A stretch of 64,000 nucleotides of DNA from Paenibacillus lutrae (GTDB lineage Bacteria; Bacillota; Bacilli; Paenibacillales; NBRC-103111), in contig NZ_RHLK01000012.1 in assembly GCF_009757775.1 (NCBI RefSeq), positions 62,001 to 126,000 on the forward strand, given 5' to 3'. Each line of letters begins with the position of its first letter. Position 1 is the first letter of the stretch. The position numbers and the translations under genes were made by a program. Below are positions 55,959 to 64,000 of the stretch, piece by piece. Below the pieces are notes generated by a model that ran no database searches, was not told where the DNA came from, and worked only from the letters and a program-made list of their open reading frames with translations.

Positions 55959-55987
55959 ATTTTATCATAGTGGAGAAAATATTCCAA
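55959..55987 (-). promoter_or_regulatory. Candidate promoter of the ligase-like gene
   Basis: Minus strand TTGGAA (55987-55982), 17-bp spacer, TAAAAT (55964-55959), about 30 bp before the start codon. Confidence 0.5.
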
Positions 55988-56088
55988 TTTGAGTTTGGAT
56001 CAGAGGCATGTACTTGTGCTTTATATGCTATTATGTTTAAGGTTGAATATCTTATTGCTTAAACTATTATATGTGTGGAGGGGCAGGA

Positions 56089-57021
56089 ATGAACGTTCTT
56101 GTAACCGGCGGAGCTGGATTTATTGGATCAAGTATTGTTGAACTGTTAATAGAGAATGGACATAATGTATCCATCATAGATAATTTGTCTACCGGTAAAA
56201 TGGAATTCGTAAATAAAAGGGCGAATTTTTATTGTGCAGATATAAATGATGATTTAAGTGAATTGTTCGAAGAAATTGAACCGGAAGTTGTCATACATCA
56301 TGCTGCACAAATTAGTGTGCAGACGTCAATTTTAGAGCCGGTGAAAGATGCAAACATAAATATAACAGGGACTGTAAATTTATTGGAAAACTGCATTAAG
56401 TATAAAGTGAGGAAAATTATTTATGCTTCATCCGCAGCGGTTTATGGTAAACCTGCTTATTTGAGTATCGACGAAGAGCATCCTACTGTCCCTATTTCAT
56501 TCTATGGGATCTCAAAATATACCCCGGAAAATTATATTAAACTATTCGCAGATCTATACGGGATAAAATATACAATATTACGTTATTCGAATGTTTACGG
56601 TCCAAGACAGGATTCTAAGGGGGAGGGAGGGGTTGTATCCATATTTTTTGACAAGCTATGTAATGATGAAATTCCCGTTATCTATGGATCTGGTAGTCAG
56701 ACCAGAGATTTTATATATGTAAAAGATGTCGCCTTTGCAAATTTAATGGCTTTAAATAACGGTGACAATTCAGTAGCTAACATATCGTCCAATAAACAAA
56801 CTAGTGTCAATGAGTTGTTTGAAGTCATTAACAGAGCGCTGGATATTACGAAAGTTGCTCGATATGGTAAAGCTAGATTAGGAGACATATCGGATAGCTG
56901 TTTGAATAATCGATATGCAAAGGCAATTTTAAACGGGTGGGCACCAAAATATTCACTTCAGTCGGGACTTGCTGAAATGATAGAATCAAATCGAACTTTG
57001 AAAAATTGCAACCATATATAA
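56089..57021 (+). CDS. NAD-dependent epimerase/dehydratase (UDP-glucose 4-epimerase-like)
   Basis: Short-chain dehydrogenase-type sugar nucleotide enzyme. Seen: NVLVTGGAGFIGSSIVELL for NAD binding, the catalytic Tyr/Lys in YGISKY (YxxxK) and Ser/Ala in YASSAAVYG, and LRYSNVYGPRQDSKGEGGVVSIF. It probably supplies a UDP-hexose for the glycan encoded downstream. ATG 56089 has GGAGG at 7 nt. 310 residues. First gene of the AT-rich polysaccharide cluster; it ends 17 bp before the Wzm-like permease. Confidence 0.92.
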   Translation: MNVLVTGGAGFIGSSIVELLIENGHNVSIIDNLSTGKMEFVNKRANFYCADINDDLSELFEEIEPEVVIHHAAQISVQTSILEPVKDANINITGTVNLLENCIKYKVRKIIYASSAAVYGKPAYLSIDEEHPTVPISFYGISKYTPENYIKLFADLYGIKYTILRYSNVYGPRQDSKGEGGVVSIFFDKLCNDEIPVIYGSGSQTRDFIYVKDVAFANLMALNNGDNSVANISSNKQTSVNELFEVINRALDITKVARYGKARLGDISDSCLNNRYAKAILNGWAPKYSLQSGLAEMIESNRTLKNCNHI

Positions 57022-57038
57022 ACCTAAGGAGTTACATT

Positions 57039-57812
57039 GTGCAAAATTTACTTAAATTAATGTTTAATCTTTCTGTTAATGATTTTAAAGCTAGATATAC
57101 GGGATCATTTCTAGGAATCGTATGGGGAATTGCTAATCCTCTTATTACTATTTTAGTATATTGGTTTGTATTTGAGGTGGGTTTTCGCTCAGGCGTCCGT
57201 CCCGACGGTACTCCATTTATCGTTTGGCTTGCTTGTGGAATGATTATCTGGTTCTTTTTTGCAGAGTCTCTCTCAAGTTCAACTCACAGTTTCATTGAGT
57301 ATAGCTACTTGGTAAAAAAGGTTGCATTTAGAATAGGGATTCTACCAATAGTGAAAATTATATCTTCATTTTATAATCATTTATTCTTCTTGTTGATTTT
57401 TAACATAATTTTAATTGTGTACGGTTATTTCCCGAATGTTACTTACATACAATCATTTTATTATTTGATTTGTGCTTCATATCTCTTATTGGGAATCAGT
57501 CTTATTACTTCGTCTTTAATTGTTTTTGTTAAAGATATTGGACAAGTAGTTGGTATTATCATTCAAATCGGATTCTGGTTAATTCCAATTGTCTGGTCAA
57601 CCGAGATATTATCTGATAAATACACAAAAATTTTTAAATTAAATCCAGTTTATTATATTGTAGAAGGTTACCGAGATACATTTATAAATCACGTATGGTT
57701 CTGGCACCGTTACAATCAGACCGCATACTTTTGGTTAATCTCATCGGTCATATTAGTGTTGGGTATCTATTTGTTTAAAAAGCTAAAGCCACAATTTGCA
57801 GACGTATTATAA
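57039..57812 (+). CDS. Polysaccharide ABC-2 transporter permease (Wzm/TagG-like)
   Basis: Six-span ABC-2 permease exporting lipid-linked polysaccharide. N-terminal NDFKARYTGSFLGIVWGIANPLITILVYWFVF is the family hallmark. It starts with GTG at 57039 behind AAGGAG (7 nt), which fixes the start against the longer open frame. 257 residues. Paired with the ATPase gene 22 bp downstream. Confidence 0.94.
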   Translation: MQNLLKLMFNLSVNDFKARYTGSFLGIVWGIANPLITILVYWFVFEVGFRSGVRPDGTPFIVWLACGMIIWFFFAESLSSSTHSFIEYSYLVKKVAFRIGILPIVKIISSFYNHLFFLLIFNIILIVYGYFPNVTYIQSFYYLICASYLLLGISLITSSLIVFVKDIGQVVGIIIQIGFWLIPIVWSTEILSDKYTKIFKLNPVYYIVEGYRDTFINHVWFWHRYNQTAYFWLISSVILVLGIYLFKKLKPQFADVL

Positions 57813-57834
57813 AAACCATATTAAGGCGGTAATT

Positions 57835-59112
57835 ATGGACGAGTACTCAATTAGATTAAAGGGAATTAGCAAGAAATACAAACTCTATAATAAGCCAGTT
57901 GATAGGATTAAAGAAATAATGCCATTTCATTCAAAAAAACTGCATAAAGAATTTTATGCAGTTAATAATATATCTTTAGATGTTAAGAAAGGTGAAACAC
58001 TCGGAATCATTGGGAAAAATGGCTCCGGCAAATCAACATTACTAAAAATCATATCAGGGGTCTTAACAGAAACAGCCGGGACTAAGGAAATAAACGGGGA
58101 AATATCCGCATTATTAGAACTTGGAACAGGCTTTAATCCTGAATATTCAGGCATAGAGAATATATATTTGAACGGTTTAATGCGAGGATATACTCGGAAC
58201 GAAATGGATGGGAAGTTACAACAGATCGTGGACTTTGCCGATATCGGATCATTTATAGATCAACCCATAAAAACATACTCTAGTGGCATGTTCGCTCGGC
58301 TGGCTTTCTCCGTTATGATTAGTTTTAAGCCAGAGATATTAATTGTTGATGAAGCTCTTTCCGTGGGGGATGTTTTTTTTCAACAGAAATGTAATAGATT
58401 CATGAAAGAAGAAATGCAAGGAGTAACTAAACTTTTGGTTACGCATGATCTAAGCTCCATAGCAAACATGGCAAATCGTGTTGTTGTGATTAAAAACGGA
58501 GCAGTTGTTTATGAGGGAGATCCTCTAAAGGGAATTGAATTTTATACTAAAAGTATCCATACGGAATCTTTTAGAGCCAATAATTCAATAGCTTTGAATG
58601 AACATATAAAAATTAGTGATTCCTTATTGTTGAATAATTTTGAAAAAGTGAGCCCGGACTCTTTAGGCGGTGCCCAGGAGCTAGTTATTACGGGAGTAAG
58701 TTTTACAGTAGATGACTCGGACTATAAAGGGTTTATATCAAAGGGTTCTAAACTTGAAATTAGCATGATGATAGAAAGTAAGAAAGCAACTGAGGAACTG
58801 ATAATCGGATATTTGGTTAATGATAAATATGGGAATGCAGTATTTGGTGAGAATACTCACAGTTCTCAAATTATCACTCGTGCAACGGAGCCGGGAAAAG
58901 GCTACCTAGTAAAGTTAACTATTGTTTGGCCAGAAATCCAAGAAAATGATTATTTCATTACTCTAGGGCTGGGTGAAGGGTATCATGAAATGAACCATAT
59001 CATACAATGTTGGGCCCACAATATCATACAACTAAAGAATATTACTTTCAATTCGGTGCATGGACTTTTTAATAATAAAATAGAAAGCATAACACTGGAG
59101 GAAATTAAATGA
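57835..59112 (+). CDS. Polysaccharide ABC transporter ATPase (Wzt-like) with C-terminal glycan-recognition domain
   Basis: Nucleotide-binding subunit of the Wzm/Wzt exporter. Walker A GKNGSGKST, signature region TYSSGMFARLAFSV, Walker B ILIVDEALSVGD, and H-loop VTHDLSS lie in residues 1-250. The C-terminal 170 residues (about 255-425) form a beta-rich Wzt_C-like domain (ELVITGVSFTVDDSD..., SKLEISMMIE..., YFITLGLGEGYHEMNH) that in Gram-negative systems recognises the modified chain end. ATG 57835 behind AAGGCGG. Overlaps the methyltransferase gene by 4 bp (ATGA). Confidence 0.93.
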   Translation: MDEYSIRLKGISKKYKLYNKPVDRIKEIMPFHSKKLHKEFYAVNNISLDVKKGETLGIIGKNGSGKSTLLKIISGVLTETAGTKEINGEISALLELGTGFNPEYSGIENIYLNGLMRGYTRNEMDGKLQQIVDFADIGSFIDQPIKTYSSGMFARLAFSVMISFKPEILIVDEALSVGDVFFQQKCNRFMKEEMQGVTKLLVTHDLSSIANMANRVVVIKNGAVVYEGDPLKGIEFYTKSIHTESFRANNSIALNEHIKISDSLLLNNFEKVSPDSLGGAQELVITGVSFTVDDSDYKGFISKGSKLEISMMIESKKATEELIIGYLVNDKYGNAVFGENTHSSQIITRATEPGKGYLVKLTIVWPEIQENDYFITLGLGEGYHEMNHIIQCWAHNIIQLKNITFNSVHGLFNNKIESITLEEIK

Positions 59113-60275
59113 GTAAATGGAAGATAAGCGAGCCGGTGTTTGAAGCTGATTACAAAAATGAAAAATTGAGAATAGCTCCGTGGGAAGGGCATAGAATATT
59201 TGCGTATGACTTTCTGCAGTTTTTCAGACCTAATAAAATTCTAGAACTTGGTACCCACTATGGATGCTCTTTTTTTGCATTCTGCCAATCGGTAAAAGAT
59301 TTTAAATTAGATACGGAACTCTATGCCATTGATACATGGAGAGGTGACGAACAAGCTGGCTTATATGGAGAAGAAGTTTTTAATACGGTTAAAGATACTG
59401 TAAATGACTCTTTCTCAGATATCCGTGTAAACCTTATAAGAAGAACATTCGACGAGGCACTGGATCTTTTCGAAGATAATTCAATTGACATGATTCATAT
59501 AGATGGTCTTCATACTTATGAAGCTGTATCGCATGATTTTTTGACTTGGCTGCCTAAATTAAAAGAAAATGGAGTTATTTTGTTTCATGATGTGTTTAGT
59601 CCGGCTGGATATGGTTCAAATCGCTATTGGAAAGAGTTAAAAGAGCAGTTTTCTTATCTCGAATTCAGACATAGCTGGGGACTAGGTTTGCTATTTCCTA
59701 AAGGAGATCATCTTCTCAAGAAGATGATGGAGATAAATATTGAAGATAAGATATCTTTATATCAATATAAGGCATTATATGAGTTTGAACAAATTAAAAC
59801 AAAAGACCTGTCAAATATGGTTTTACAACGGGATATAGCCATTAAGAGCAATGAAGAAATGATCATTGAGCGCGATCAGAGTTTAAAAGATGCCCGTAAT
59901 CTAATAAAGAGTAAAACGGATGCGTTTGAAGCAGCAGAAATAATGATAAAAGAACGTGACATGGCTCTGGTTAACTCCGAATATATGATAAAAGAACGTG
60001 ATGAAGCTTTATCTAAAGCAGAAAACATGATAAAAGATCGTGACGAAGCTTTAGCGAGTGCAGAGAGCATGATTATAGAACGTGATGAGCTTATAAAAAA
60101 CATGGAGAATATGATTGGAATTAAAGATAATGAGTTGAGGAATATCCAAGAAGAGGTAAAGGATCTAAAAGAACAATTTAACGAATTAACTTTAAAGTGT
60201 GAAGAAAATGAAAGGATCATAGAATCTTATAAGTCTAAAAAAATTATAGTAAATTTAAAAAGACCGTATAAATAA
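59109..60275 (+). CDS. SAM methyltransferase with C-terminal tandem-repeat coiled coil
   Basis: 388-residue protein. Residues about 1-215 are a class I methyltransferase (Methyltransf_24-like): LELGTHYGCSFFAF as SAM loop, YAIDTWRGDEQAGL, MIHIDGLHTYEAVSHDFLTWLPKLKENGVILFHDVF. Residues about 237-348 are eight 14-residue repeats with consensus MIxERDxALxxAEx (two heptads each), followed by more coiled coil and a basic end. It follows the Wzt-like gene with an ATGA overlap. By analogy with WbdD it may cap the growing chain and set its length; this is inference. Confidence 0.85.
   Translation: MSKWKISEPVFEADYKNEKLRIAPWEGHRIFAYDFLQFFRPNKILELGTHYGCSFFAFCQSVKDFKLDTELYAIDTWRGDEQAGLYGEEVFNTVKDTVNDSFSDIRVNLIRRTFDEALDLFEDNSIDMIHIDGLHTYEAVSHDFLTWLPKLKENGVILFHDVFSPAGYGSNRYWKELKEQFSYLEFRHSWGLGLLFPKGDHLLKKMMEINIEDKISLYQYKALYEFEQIKTKDLSNMVLQRDIAIKSNEEMIIERDQSLKDARNLIKSKTDAFEAAEIMIKERDMALVNSEYMIKERDEALSKAENMIKDRDEALASAESMIIERDELIKNMENMIGIKDNELRNIQEEVKDLKEQFNELTLKCEENERIIESYKSKKIIVNLKRPYK
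59817..60152 (+). repeat. 42-bp coding tandem repeat, eight units
   Basis: Eight consecutive 42-bp units encode 14-residue coiled-coil repeats: MVLQRDIAIKSNEE, MIIERDQSLKDARN, LIKSKTDAFEAAEI, MIKERDMALVNSEY, MIKERDEALSKAEN, MIKDRDEALASAES, MIIERDELIKNMEN, MIGIKDNELRNIQE. The units at 59943, 59985 and 60027 are nearly identical at the DNA level in their first half, suggesting recent expansion. Confidence 0.9.
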
Positions 60276-60285
60276 GGAGATTACG

Positions 60286-62538
60286 ATGGACCAGTTAGTA
60301 GAATTTATTGATAAGCAAACAGATGTAGCCTATGTTTTTTTCGATGTGTTTGATACGATTCTATTAAGAGAGGTTGATCCGGAATATACCAAGAAGATAT
60401 GGTCTAAAAGAATGGCAATTCAACTGGGTGACGTAATAAGTTATGAAGAACTTTATCGCATTCGATTTGAAATGGAGTCCTCTTTATGTAAACAAAATGA
60501 GGCAGACGGATTTGATCTTGAGTTTAATTACAGCAAATTTATTCATACTCTTTATAAGTATTTAATGGATATAAAAATTATTGATGCTCATTATTCATAT
60601 GAGAATTTTTTTGAAGAGTGTAAGCAAATAGAGTTGGAAGTTGAAAAGGCCGTACAATACGTTGATCCAAAATGGATTGAGGTTGCTGATCATATTAAAA
60701 ATAAGTTAAATGTGAGAATGGTATGTGTTTCTGACTTTTATTTAACACAGGATATGATGAAAGATTTATTTAATTACCACAAAATACTAGATTATTTTGA
60801 CTTAATATACGTATCTTCAGAATATTTAATAACTAAAAGAAGTGGTCGTCTCTTTGATAAAATTTTAGAAGAACAATCTATAAATCCTAAAACTGTTGTG
60901 ATGGTCGGAGATAATGAGATTTCGGATTTCGAAATGGCTAAGAAGAAGGAGATAAATGCTTACCTTTTGGATCGTAATACTCAGCGGGATTTCTATACTT
61001 CGTTCTCTAAAAAAAATTCAATACAGAAAATAAGAGAGGAGTTAAATAAGTTAGCCAAAAACACCTCTAAGCTATATCCTTTTGAAGAGATTATATTTTC
61101 ATTGTTTCTGTATGTCGCCCTATTACACAGACATCTAATTAAAAATAGAGTGAGGAACGTATTTTTTCTTTCTCGTGAAGGCGAATATTTACTAAATCTA
61201 TTTAATATTTATCAAGATATGGAAGGCTATAAGGGGATTCAGTACATTACACCTCATTATCTGAAGGTTTCAAGAAGAGCTACTTTCTTACCGTCTTTGA
61301 AATCTTTAGCGGAAGAAGACTTTGAAATATTGTTTAGACAATATAGGAATATAAGTTTATACGATTTTCTTTCCAGTTTGGGATTTGAAGACTCCATTGT
61401 TACTGAGGTCAGCAATAGAATTAGAGTCGCTCCCCGTAATAAAGAACCAGATTTTCCTACGAGCGATACTTATTATAAATTAAAAGAAGATGAATTTTTT
61501 AAAGAGATATACGAAAAAAGCAGGCAAGAGCAGAAAGCAAATTTCTTGTTATATATGAAGGCATTTAAAGTGGACATTTTTAAAGAAGGTATGTACTTAG
61601 TTGATGTCGGGTGGAAAGGAACCATACAAGATAATATATATCGTATATTTGAATCTCAAGTTAATATAAATGGAGCTTACTTGGGATTGGTCGCATCTGG
61701 TAATAGCGATGAACACAATATTAAAGAGGGGTTACTTTTCAGCGCTATTCCGATCAGAACTCCATATTTTGATGTATTTAATGAGAACCGGGCTCTATAT
61801 GAAATTATACTTGGGGCTTCGCATGGAAGTGCTAATCGGTATATTTTGAGTGACGGAGAAATTGCTGTCGAAACGAAACAGGATATAAAAGAAAAAGAAA
61901 TTTTCACAAAAATTGTTTCTCCCATGCAAATAAACATGCAACAAACGTTTAAACAGATTTGTAATTTACTTTGCAAGAAGAATATAAATATAGATGAACT
62001 TAGAATTGAATTTGCAAAAATTCATTCTCGATTAGTTTATTTTCCAACTCGGAAAGAGATTAGTTTTTTTAATGGTTTATATCATTTTGAAAATTTCGGA
62101 GTCATAGAATATACGGAGTTTACTCGCCCTTCTAAAAAGGGAATTGTGCATACTATGAAGAATACCGTCAAAATGCTAACTAAGCCCAGAAGTCTGTTTA
62201 CCAATAGTTTTTGGGGACCAATAACTTTAGAGAATGCGGGTTTGCATTATTTAATTAAATTATATGGACACTATAAATACCGAAAGAGTTTTAATATTGA
62301 TAGTGATAAGCCTGATGCCGATTATCATAAAGTAAGTACATCGAAAGAGGTTCTGCTGCTTCAAAATAAATTAAACGAACAAGATGAAGCTATAAAAAAA
62401 ATGACTTTAATGATTGATGATCGTGACGACGCAATTAAAAGCATGACGATTATGATTGACGAACGAGACAAGCTTATTAAGGAGTTAAATGAGATTATAA
62501 ACGAACACAAAACTACAGATTCCGAGGTTCTGAAATGA
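60286..62538 (+). CDS. HAD-type (COG5610-like) glycan biosynthesis protein with C-terminal coiled-coil repeat
   Basis: 750-residue protein. The N-terminal HAD domain (about 15-235) has FFDVFDTILLR, VSDFYLTQ, a Lys in YLITKRSGRLF and MVGDNEISDFEMA. A second, conserved region (about 260-560) contains VFFLSREGEYLLNLF and LVDVGWKGTIQDNIY, a pattern seen in large HAD proteins of polysaccharide loci (COG5610 as I recall it); its reaction is not known. The C-terminus (about 695-736) carries three 14-residue repeats like those of the methyltransferase (MIDDRDDAIKSMTI, MIDERDKLIKELNE). ATG 60286 with AAGGAG; overlaps the next gene by 4 bp. Confidence 0.78.
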   Translation: MDQLVEFIDKQTDVAYVFFDVFDTILLREVDPEYTKKIWSKRMAIQLGDVISYEELYRIRFEMESSLCKQNEADGFDLEFNYSKFIHTLYKYLMDIKIIDAHYSYENFFEECKQIELEVEKAVQYVDPKWIEVADHIKNKLNVRMVCVSDFYLTQDMMKDLFNYHKILDYFDLIYVSSEYLITKRSGRLFDKILEEQSINPKTVVMVGDNEISDFEMAKKKEINAYLLDRNTQRDFYTSFSKKNSIQKIREELNKLAKNTSKLYPFEEIIFSLFLYVALLHRHLIKNRVRNVFFLSREGEYLLNLFNIYQDMEGYKGIQYITPHYLKVSRRATFLPSLKSLAEEDFEILFRQYRNISLYDFLSSLGFEDSIVTEVSNRIRVAPRNKEPDFPTSDTYYKLKEDEFFKEIYEKSRQEQKANFLLYMKAFKVDIFKEGMYLVDVGWKGTIQDNIYRIFESQVNINGAYLGLVASGNSDEHNIKEGLLFSAIPIRTPYFDVFNENRALYEIILGASHGSANRYILSDGEIAVETKQDIKEKEIFTKIVSPMQINMQQTFKQICNLLCKKNINIDELRIEFAKIHSRLVYFPTRKEISFFNGLYHFENFGVIEYTEFTRPSKKGIVHTMKNTVKMLTKPRSLFTNSFWGPITLENAGLHYLIKLYGHYKYRKSFNIDSDKPDADYHKVSTSKEVLLLQNKLNEQDEAIKKMTLMIDDRDDAIKSMTIMIDERDKLIKELNEIINEHKTTDSEVLK
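62368..62493 (+). repeat. 42-bp coding repeat, three units
   Basis: Three 14-residue units near the C-terminus of the HAD protein, starting at 62368, 62410 and 62452, match the consensus of the repeat in the methyltransferase gene 2.2 kb upstream. Confidence 0.8.
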
Positions 62539-63752
62539 TGAAGTGGGCAATGCTATTAGGTTCACCTGATATAAGTGGGGGCACTTATGTTATTTTTGAA
62601 CATGCTATTAGAATTAGTAAAAGTGGCGTAGAAGTAACGATAATAACAGAAGATAAAGTGGATATGGCACGTTTACAATGGCATCCTGAAGCTAAAAGTC
62701 TCATTTGGAAGACCTTTAAAGAAATCGACGGTATGCTATTTGATGTCTGTATTGCTACATGGTGGAAGACAGTATTTGATTTGCATCGTGTAAATGCATT
62801 AAGTTACGTATATTTTGTTCAATCAATCGAATCTAGATTTTATTCGGAACAGGAAAAACCGCTTCGTAAATTAGTTGAATCCACCTACAAGCTTCCGCTT
62901 CATATTATAACTGAAGCAAGGTGGATTAAAGATTATTTGTTTGAAAACCATAATCAGAAAGCAAGGCTGGTATTAAACGGAGTAAGAAAAGATATTTATA
63001 AAAACACGGGGGAAAGAGTAGCTGAGAGAACACCGGGGAAAGTAAGAGTTTTAGTAGAAGGACCTATTGATGTTCCTTTTAAAAATGTATCTAAGACAAT
63101 AGAAATATGTAAGCAATCAAAAGCAAGTGAAATATGGTTGCTTACTTCTAGTCCGGTTGAGCGGTATCCTGGTGTCGACAAAGTCTTTTCAAGAGTTCCT
63201 ATTTTTAAAACACCTGAAATATATGGATCATGTGACGTTATTGTCAAATTAAGTTATGTGGAGGGCATGTTTGGTCCTCCTTTAGAAATGTTTCATTGCG
63301 GTGGGACCTCCATTACCTATAATGTAACAGGTCACGATGAATACATCGTAAACGGGGTAAATGGTCTTGTTGCTGACAGGGATGATGATGACCAGGTTTT
63401 GAAATATATTAACAACCTTGTAGAAGATAAGGCGCTTCTTCAGACTCTAAAAGATAATGCTATGAACACGGCACATGCATGGCCAAGTTGGGAAGAATCA
63501 GCAGCTGAATTCAAAGAGGCGGTTGTTGATATCATTAAGAATGAATTATCCGTCTCAAGAAGTGAGTTGCAGAATCAATCATCGTTTTTATTTGATTGGT
63601 ATGTAATAGCTGAAGATTATAGAATCGCAGATTACAATAGAACAGGGAGTGAATTCAAGCTTAAATTAAAGAAATATGTTAAAACGCATCATCCGACAGT
63701 GTTTGAAATACTCAGAAAAATAAAATTTAATCTTTTGATTAGACGTCGTTAA
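62535..63752 (+). CDS. Glycosyltransferase, GT4-like (rhamnosyltransferase-type)
   Basis: 405-residue GT-B enzyme. N-terminal acceptor domain begins AMLLGSPDISGGTYVIFEHA. The C-terminal donor site carries EGMFGPPLEMFHCGGTSITYNVTGHDEYIVNGVNGLV, the E-x7-E type motif of family 4. Similar proteins occur in rhamnan-type S-layer glycan loci (WsaF-like). The specific sugar is not readable. It begins ATGATG overlapping the HAD-protein stop, so it belongs to the same operon. Confidence 0.87.
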   Translation: MMKWAMLLGSPDISGGTYVIFEHAIRISKSGVEVTIITEDKVDMARLQWHPEAKSLIWKTFKEIDGMLFDVCIATWWKTVFDLHRVNALSYVYFVQSIESRFYSEQEKPLRKLVESTYKLPLHIITEARWIKDYLFENHNQKARLVLNGVRKDIYKNTGERVAERTPGKVRVLVEGPIDVPFKNVSKTIEICKQSKASEIWLLTSSPVERYPGVDKVFSRVPIFKTPEIYGSCDVIVKLSYVEGMFGPPLEMFHCGGTSITYNVTGHDEYIVNGVNGLVADRDDDDQVLKYINNLVEDKALLQTLKDNAMNTAHAWPSWEESAAEFKEAVVDIIKNELSVSRSELQNQSSFLFDWYVIAEDYRIADYNRTGSEFKLKLKKYVKTHHPTVFEILRKIKFNLLIRRR

Positions 63753-63772
63753 GTTATGGAGAAAATAATATA

Positions 63773-64000
63773 ATGAATAGACCATTAAAAATTTTTATTA
63801 TTTCATTTATTTTTTCATTGTTTTTTTGTATTATGCTCCCATTTGAACCATCTAGTAAAACGGTCATAGAAATTGGAGCGACCGGTGAAAAGAATATAAA
63901 TTCAAAGGGTACAGAAGTTTGGATCAAACAATTAATAGTTGATGGACGCGAGATTCCTTATAGTGAAATGAATTTACCTAGTGGCTGGGAAATAGTAAAT
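63773..64000 (+). CDS. Membrane protein, 3' truncated by window end
   Basis: 76 codons open to the end of the window. N-terminus MNRPLKIFIISFIFSLFFCIMLPFE is a hydrophobic span or signal anchor, followed by an outer segment containing GEKNINSKGTEVWIKQLIVDG. This could be the start of a large membrane glycosyltransferase; not enough is present to assign it. It follows the GT4-like gene by 20 bp behind TATGGAG. Confidence 0.7.
   Translation, partial: MNRPLKIFIISFIFSLFFCIMLPFEPSSKTVIEIGATGEKNINSKGTEVWIKQLIVDGREIPYSEMNLPSGWEIVN

Noticed and set aside
59817-60152. CRISPR-like repeat array
   Set aside because: The 42-bp repeats are directly contiguous, in frame and coding; there are no unique spacers or cas genes.

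Overview
The window looks like a chromosomal segment of an endospore-forming, low-to-mid GC Firmicute of the Paenibacillaceae type. The clues are SLH-domain surface proteins, leucine T-box leaders, a CIRCE-controlled groESL operon, a Ku/LigD end-joining set, and a gene order (thiL-tsaE-tsaB-rimI-tsaD ... ABC-F ... moaC ... tatA-tatC ... groES-groEL) that I recall from the ydiA-groEL stretch of Bacillus subtilis. Genus assignment is inference. No tRNA, rRNA, insertion sequence or CRISPR array was seen.

Left part (1-14.8 kb). The window opens inside kdpB, followed by kdpC and an unusual kinase-less protein made of two tandem KdpD N-terminal modules. Next is a three-gene taurine/sulfonate/nitrate-type ABC importer. 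On the minus strand lie a FAD amine oxidase/desaturase-like protein, a DUF2935 protein, a bactofilin with an M23 peptidase, a GT28 glycosyltransferase and thymidine kinase. A YdcF-type membrane protein is on the plus strand.

Middle part (15-31 kb). gltBD (glutamate synthase) ends at a strong terminator. After a HAD phosphatase and a cardiolipin synthase come Ku, a stand-alone ATP-dependent ligase and a stand-alone LigD-type polymerase. The thiL/tsaEBD/rimI block encodes thiamine diphosphate synthesis and the t6A tRNA modification machinery.

Region 32.5-39.6 kb lies between tsaD and the ABC-F gene. It holds a small secreted protein, two serial leucine-specific T-box leaders driving leuA, a GH13 neopullulanase-like enzyme, and a chemoreceptor with a sigma-D-like promoter. 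Clusters of DnaA boxes flank the leuA unit on both sides.

Region 39.8-50.9 kb holds the ABC-F ATPase, 5-formyl-THF cyclo-ligase, molybdenum cofactor genes and tatA-tatC. A translationally coupled pair follows: a PlsY-like acyltransferase and a fusion of a GNAT acyltransferase with a class V aminotransferase. This may be an undescribed acyl-lipid or acyl-amino-acid pathway. groESL closes the region.

Right part (51-64 kb) is a surface-glycan locus. It has an SLH-domain protein, a Wzy_C/TPR O-antigen ligase-like protein (candidate S-layer oligosaccharyltransferase), a sugar nucleotide epimerase, a Wzm/Wzt exporter, a methyltransferase with a 14-residue tandem coiled-coil repeat, a HAD/COG5610-type protein ending in the same repeat, a GT4-like glycosyltransferase and a truncated membrane protein. 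From about 56 kb the sequence is much more AT-rich than the rest. The capping methyltransferase with coiled coil plus a Wzt with a C-terminal recognition domain resembles the WbdD/Wzt chain-length ruler of Gram-negative O-antigens.
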